A stretch of 5,991 bases of DNA. It comes from Actinomycetales bacterium (GTDB lineage Bacteria; Actinomycetota; Actinomycetes; Actinomycetales; Dermabacteraceae). This document shows positions 3,839 to 5,991 of the stretch, piece after piece. Location: assembly GCA_012799425.1 (NCBI GenBank), contig JAAZLF010000278.1:1-5991 (forward strand), read 5' to 3'. The notes beneath the pieces were generated by a model, which had not been told where the DNA came from, made no database searches, and saw only the letters and a program-made list of their open reading frames with translations. Within the stretch, counting starts at the first letter, position 1, and every line of letters starts with the position of its first letter. Made by a program: the position numbers and the translations under genes.

Positions 3839-5935
3839 ATGACCGAGAACTTCAAGGCCCCTGAGGGCTGGACCGAGCTGGACAAGCGTGCGGTCGACAC
3901 CGCCCGCGTGCTCGCCGTGGATGCCGTCGAGAAGGTCGGCAACGGCCACCCCGGCACCGCCGTGAGCCTCGCCCCGGCCGCGTACCTGCTCTACCAGGAC
4001 CTCATGCGCCACGACCCGACCGATCCTTCCTGGATCGGCCGCGACCGCTTCGTGCTCTCCGCCGGACACTCCAGCCTCACCCAGTACATCCAGCTCTTCC
4101 TCGGAGGCTTCGGCCTCGAGAAGAAGGACATCGAAGAGCTGCGCACCTGGGGCTCCAGCACCCCGGGCCACCCCGAGAACTTCGTGACCGACGGCGTCGA
4201 GATCACCACCGGTCCGCTGGGCCAGGGCATCTCCTCCGCGGTGGGCTTCGCGATGGCGCAGCGCCGCGAGCGCGGCCTGCTGGACCCCGAAGCCGCAGCG
4301 GGCACCAGCCCCTTCGACCACTTCACCTACGTGATCGCCTCCGACGGCGACCTCCAGGAGGGTGTCAGCAGCGAGGCCAGCTCCCTCGCCGGCACCCAGC
4401 AGCTGGGCAACCTGATCGTGCTGTGGGACGACAACGAGATCTCCATCGAGGGCGGCACCTCGATCGCCTTCACCGAGGACACCGCGGCGCGCTACGAGTC
4501 CTACGGCTGGGACGTGCGCACCGTGGACTGGACCCAGCGCGGAACTGGCTACCTCGAGGACGTGGCGGCTCTCAAGGCCGAGATCCTCGAGGCGCAGAAG
4601 GTCACCGACAAGCCGACCTTCATCCGCCTGCGCACGGTGATCGGCTGGCCGATCCCGGAGCTCGCCGGCAGCCACACGGTCCACGGCGCCAAGCTGGGCC
4701 CCGAGGCCGTCGCAGGGCTGAAGCAAGCCGTCGGCTTCGATCCGGAGCAGCAGTTCCAGGTCGACGAGGACGTCCTCGCGCACACCCGCGGCCTCGCCGA
4801 GCGCGCCGCCGCCGCGAAGGCAGAATGGGACAAGGGCTACCAGGCATGGCGCTCCGCCAACGCCGACGCCGCCCAGCTCCTGGACCGTCTGGCCGCTCGT
4901 GAGCTGCCCGAGGGCTTCGCCGATGCCTTCCCGACCTTCGAGGCCGATGAGAAGGGCCTGGCCACCCGCGCCGCGTCTGGCAAGGTCCTCGAGGCCCTCG
5001 CACCGGTGATGCCGGAGCTGTGGGGCGGCTCCGCCGACCTCGCAGGCTCGAACAACACCACCATGAAGGGCGAGCCCTCCTTCCTCCCGAAGGAGATCGG
5101 CTCCTCCGAGTTCAGCGGTGATGTCTACGGCCGCACCATGCACTTCGGCATCCGTGAGCACGGCATGGGCGCGATCCTCTCCGGGATCTCCCTGCATGGC
5201 CTCACGCGCCCCTACGGCGGCACGTTCTTCCAGTTCGCCGACTACATGCGCGGCGCCGTGCGCCTCGCCTCGCTGATGAAGGTCCCCGCGACCTACGTGT
5301 GGACCCACGACTCCATCGGCCTGGGCGAGGACGGCCCCACCCACCAGCCGGTCGAGCACCTCGCCGCCTACCGCGCGATCCCGAACCTCTCGATCGTGCG
5401 TCCGGCGGATGCCAACGAGACGGCACAGGCATGGAAGGTGCTGCTGGAGCGCGACAGCGGCCCCGTCGGCCTGATCCTGAGCCGTCAGGCGATGCCCACC
5501 TTCGACCGCACCGAGTACGCCGGTGCCGAGAACCTCGTCAAGGGCGGCTACATCATGAAGGAGGCCTCGGCCGAGCCGCAGGTCATCCTCATCGGCACGG
5601 GATCCGAGGTGCAGTACGCGGCCGAGGCGCAGAAGCAGCTCGAGGCCGCAGGCGTGCCCACCCGTCTGGTGTCGATGCCGTCCGTCGAGTGGTTCGACGA
5701 GCAGGACGAGGAGTACCGCGAGTCGGTGCTGCCCTCCTCCGTGACCGCTCGCGTGTCCGTCGAGGCCGGTATCGCGATGCCCTGGCACCGCTTCCTGGGC
5801 ACCCACGGCCGTGCGGTCTCGCTGGAGCACTACGGCGCCTCCGCGGATGCGAAGACCCTCTTCAAGGAGTTCGGCTTCACGGCCGAGGCCGTCGTCGAGG
5901 CCGCGAAGGAGTCCCTCGCCGCCGCCGGAGCCTGA
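3839..5935 (+). CDS. tkt: Transketolase
   Basis: Thiamine-diphosphate enzyme moving two-carbon ketol units between pentose phosphate and glycolytic sugars, supplying ribose-5-phosphate and erythrose-4-phosphate. It is a complete 698-residue protein of normal length. The N-terminal pyrophosphate-binding domain has GHPG (His37), SAGHSS (His76), TPGHPE (His111), the cofactor motif SDGDLQEG (168-175) closed by DDNEISIEG (197-205), and GSHTVHG (His279 and His282 region). SDG instead of GDG is usual in actinobacteria. The central pyrimidine-binding domain has SADLAGSN (398-405), catalytic Glu440 in GIREHGM, and THDSIGLGEDGPTHQPVEHL (489-508), where Asp498 and His502 match E. coli Asp469 and His473. 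SRQ (548-550) holds the phosphate-binding Arg. The C-terminal domain begins near 570. The ATG has GAAAGG upstream and an in-frame TGA 15 bases before it. It is divergent from ctaB and followed directly by a terminator, so it may be monocistronic. Confidence 0.98.
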   Translation: MTENFKAPEGWTELDKRAVDTARVLAVDAVEKVGNGHPGTAVSLAPAAYLLYQDLMRHDPTDPSWIGRDRFVLSAGHSSLTQYIQLFLGGFGLEKKDIEELRTWGSSTPGHPENFVTDGVEITTGPLGQGISSAVGFAMAQRRERGLLDPEAAAGTSPFDHFTYVIASDGDLQEGVSSEASSLAGTQQLGNLIVLWDDNEISIEGGTSIAFTEDTAARYESYGWDVRTVDWTQRGTGYLEDVAALKAEILEAQKVTDKPTFIRLRTVIGWPIPELAGSHTVHGAKLGPEAVAGLKQAVGFDPEQQFQVDEDVLAHTRGLAERAAAAKAEWDKGYQAWRSANADAAQLLDRLAARELPEGFADAFPTFEADEKGLATRAASGKVLEALAPVMPELWGGSADLAGSNNTTMKGEPSFLPKEIGSSEFSGDVYGRTMHFGIREHGMGAILSGISLHGLTRPYGGTFFQFADYMRGAVRLASLMKVPATYVWTHDSIGLGEDGPTHQPVEHLAAYRAIPNLSIVRPADANETAQAWKVLLERDSGPVGLILSRQAMPTFDRTEYAGAENLVKGGYIMKEASAEPQVILIGTGSEVQYAAEAQKQLEAAGVPTRLVSMPSVEWFDEQDEEYRESVLPSSVTARVSVEAGIAMPWHRFLGTHGRAVSLEHYGASADAKTLFKEFGFTAEAVVEAAKESLAAAGA

Positions 5936-5941
5936 CCGGTC

Positions 5942-5972
5942 GCGGGGCGGGCCCGCAAGCGGCCCGCCCCGC
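5942..5972 (+). terminator. GC-rich hairpin terminator of tkt
   Basis: Six bases after the tkt stop, a perfect 12-bp stem (5942-5953 with 5961-5972, core GGGGCGGGCC/GGCCCGCCCC) encloses the seven-base loop CGCAAGC. No U-tract follows, only CCCCGCCGTTCCC, which is common for intrinsic terminators in GC-rich actinobacteria. Placement directly behind the stop makes the call strong. Confidence 0.8.
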
Positions 5973-5991
5973 CCCGCCGTTCCCTCGGCCC

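Noticed and set aside
3713..5830. Long 705-codon minus-strand frame opposite tkt
   Set aside because: It is antisense to a complete, clearly recognised transketolase. GC-rich codon bias keeps such antisense frames free of stops, and the product is a low-complexity Gly/Val/Leu/Asp/Arg sequence without domains.

Overview
The window comes from a GC-rich actinobacterial chromosome, roughly 70% GC by eye, with strongly GC-biased third codon positions and frequent GTG starts. Actinobacterial features include a transketolase with SDG in place of GDG, a second chromosomal ParA-like ATPase with the TGRP...PLxxHGPARII N-terminus, and an RluB-type pseudouridine synthase with a basic, disordered N-terminal tail. 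It looks like the Micrococcales, possibly the Dermabacteraceae/Brachybacterium group. That placement is inference from general resemblance, not a database match.

Layout: the left 3.5 kb is a minus-strand gene train reading right to left. ctaB (haem O synthase) overlaps xerD (tyrosine recombinase) by GTGA. A 181-bp gap follows with a likely promoter and leader. Then comes a ParA-family ATPase whose stop overlaps the start of an rluB-like pseudouridine synthase (TGATG), which runs off the left edge. A 309-bp divergent intergenic region separates ctaB from tkt (transketolase) on the plus strand, which is complete and ends in a strong GC hairpin terminator at the right edge.

Functionally this is core genome. 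ctaB serves haem A/O synthesis for terminal oxidases and tkt serves the pentose phosphate pathway. xerD resolves chromosome dimers. The ParA-like ATPase and the pseudouridine synthase belong to a neighbourhood that in many actinobacteria reads xerD ... parA-scpA-scpB-rluB. Here scpA and scpB are absent from the expected place, and the xerD end is fused to ctaB.

No mobile element, CRISPR array, tRNA, rRNA or new multi-gene system is visible. The least explained sequence is the tkt leader (about 3656-3838). It holds a 26-bp dyad built from three overlapping perfect palindromes, a spaced repeat, and a possible 22-codon upstream ORF in frame with tkt.
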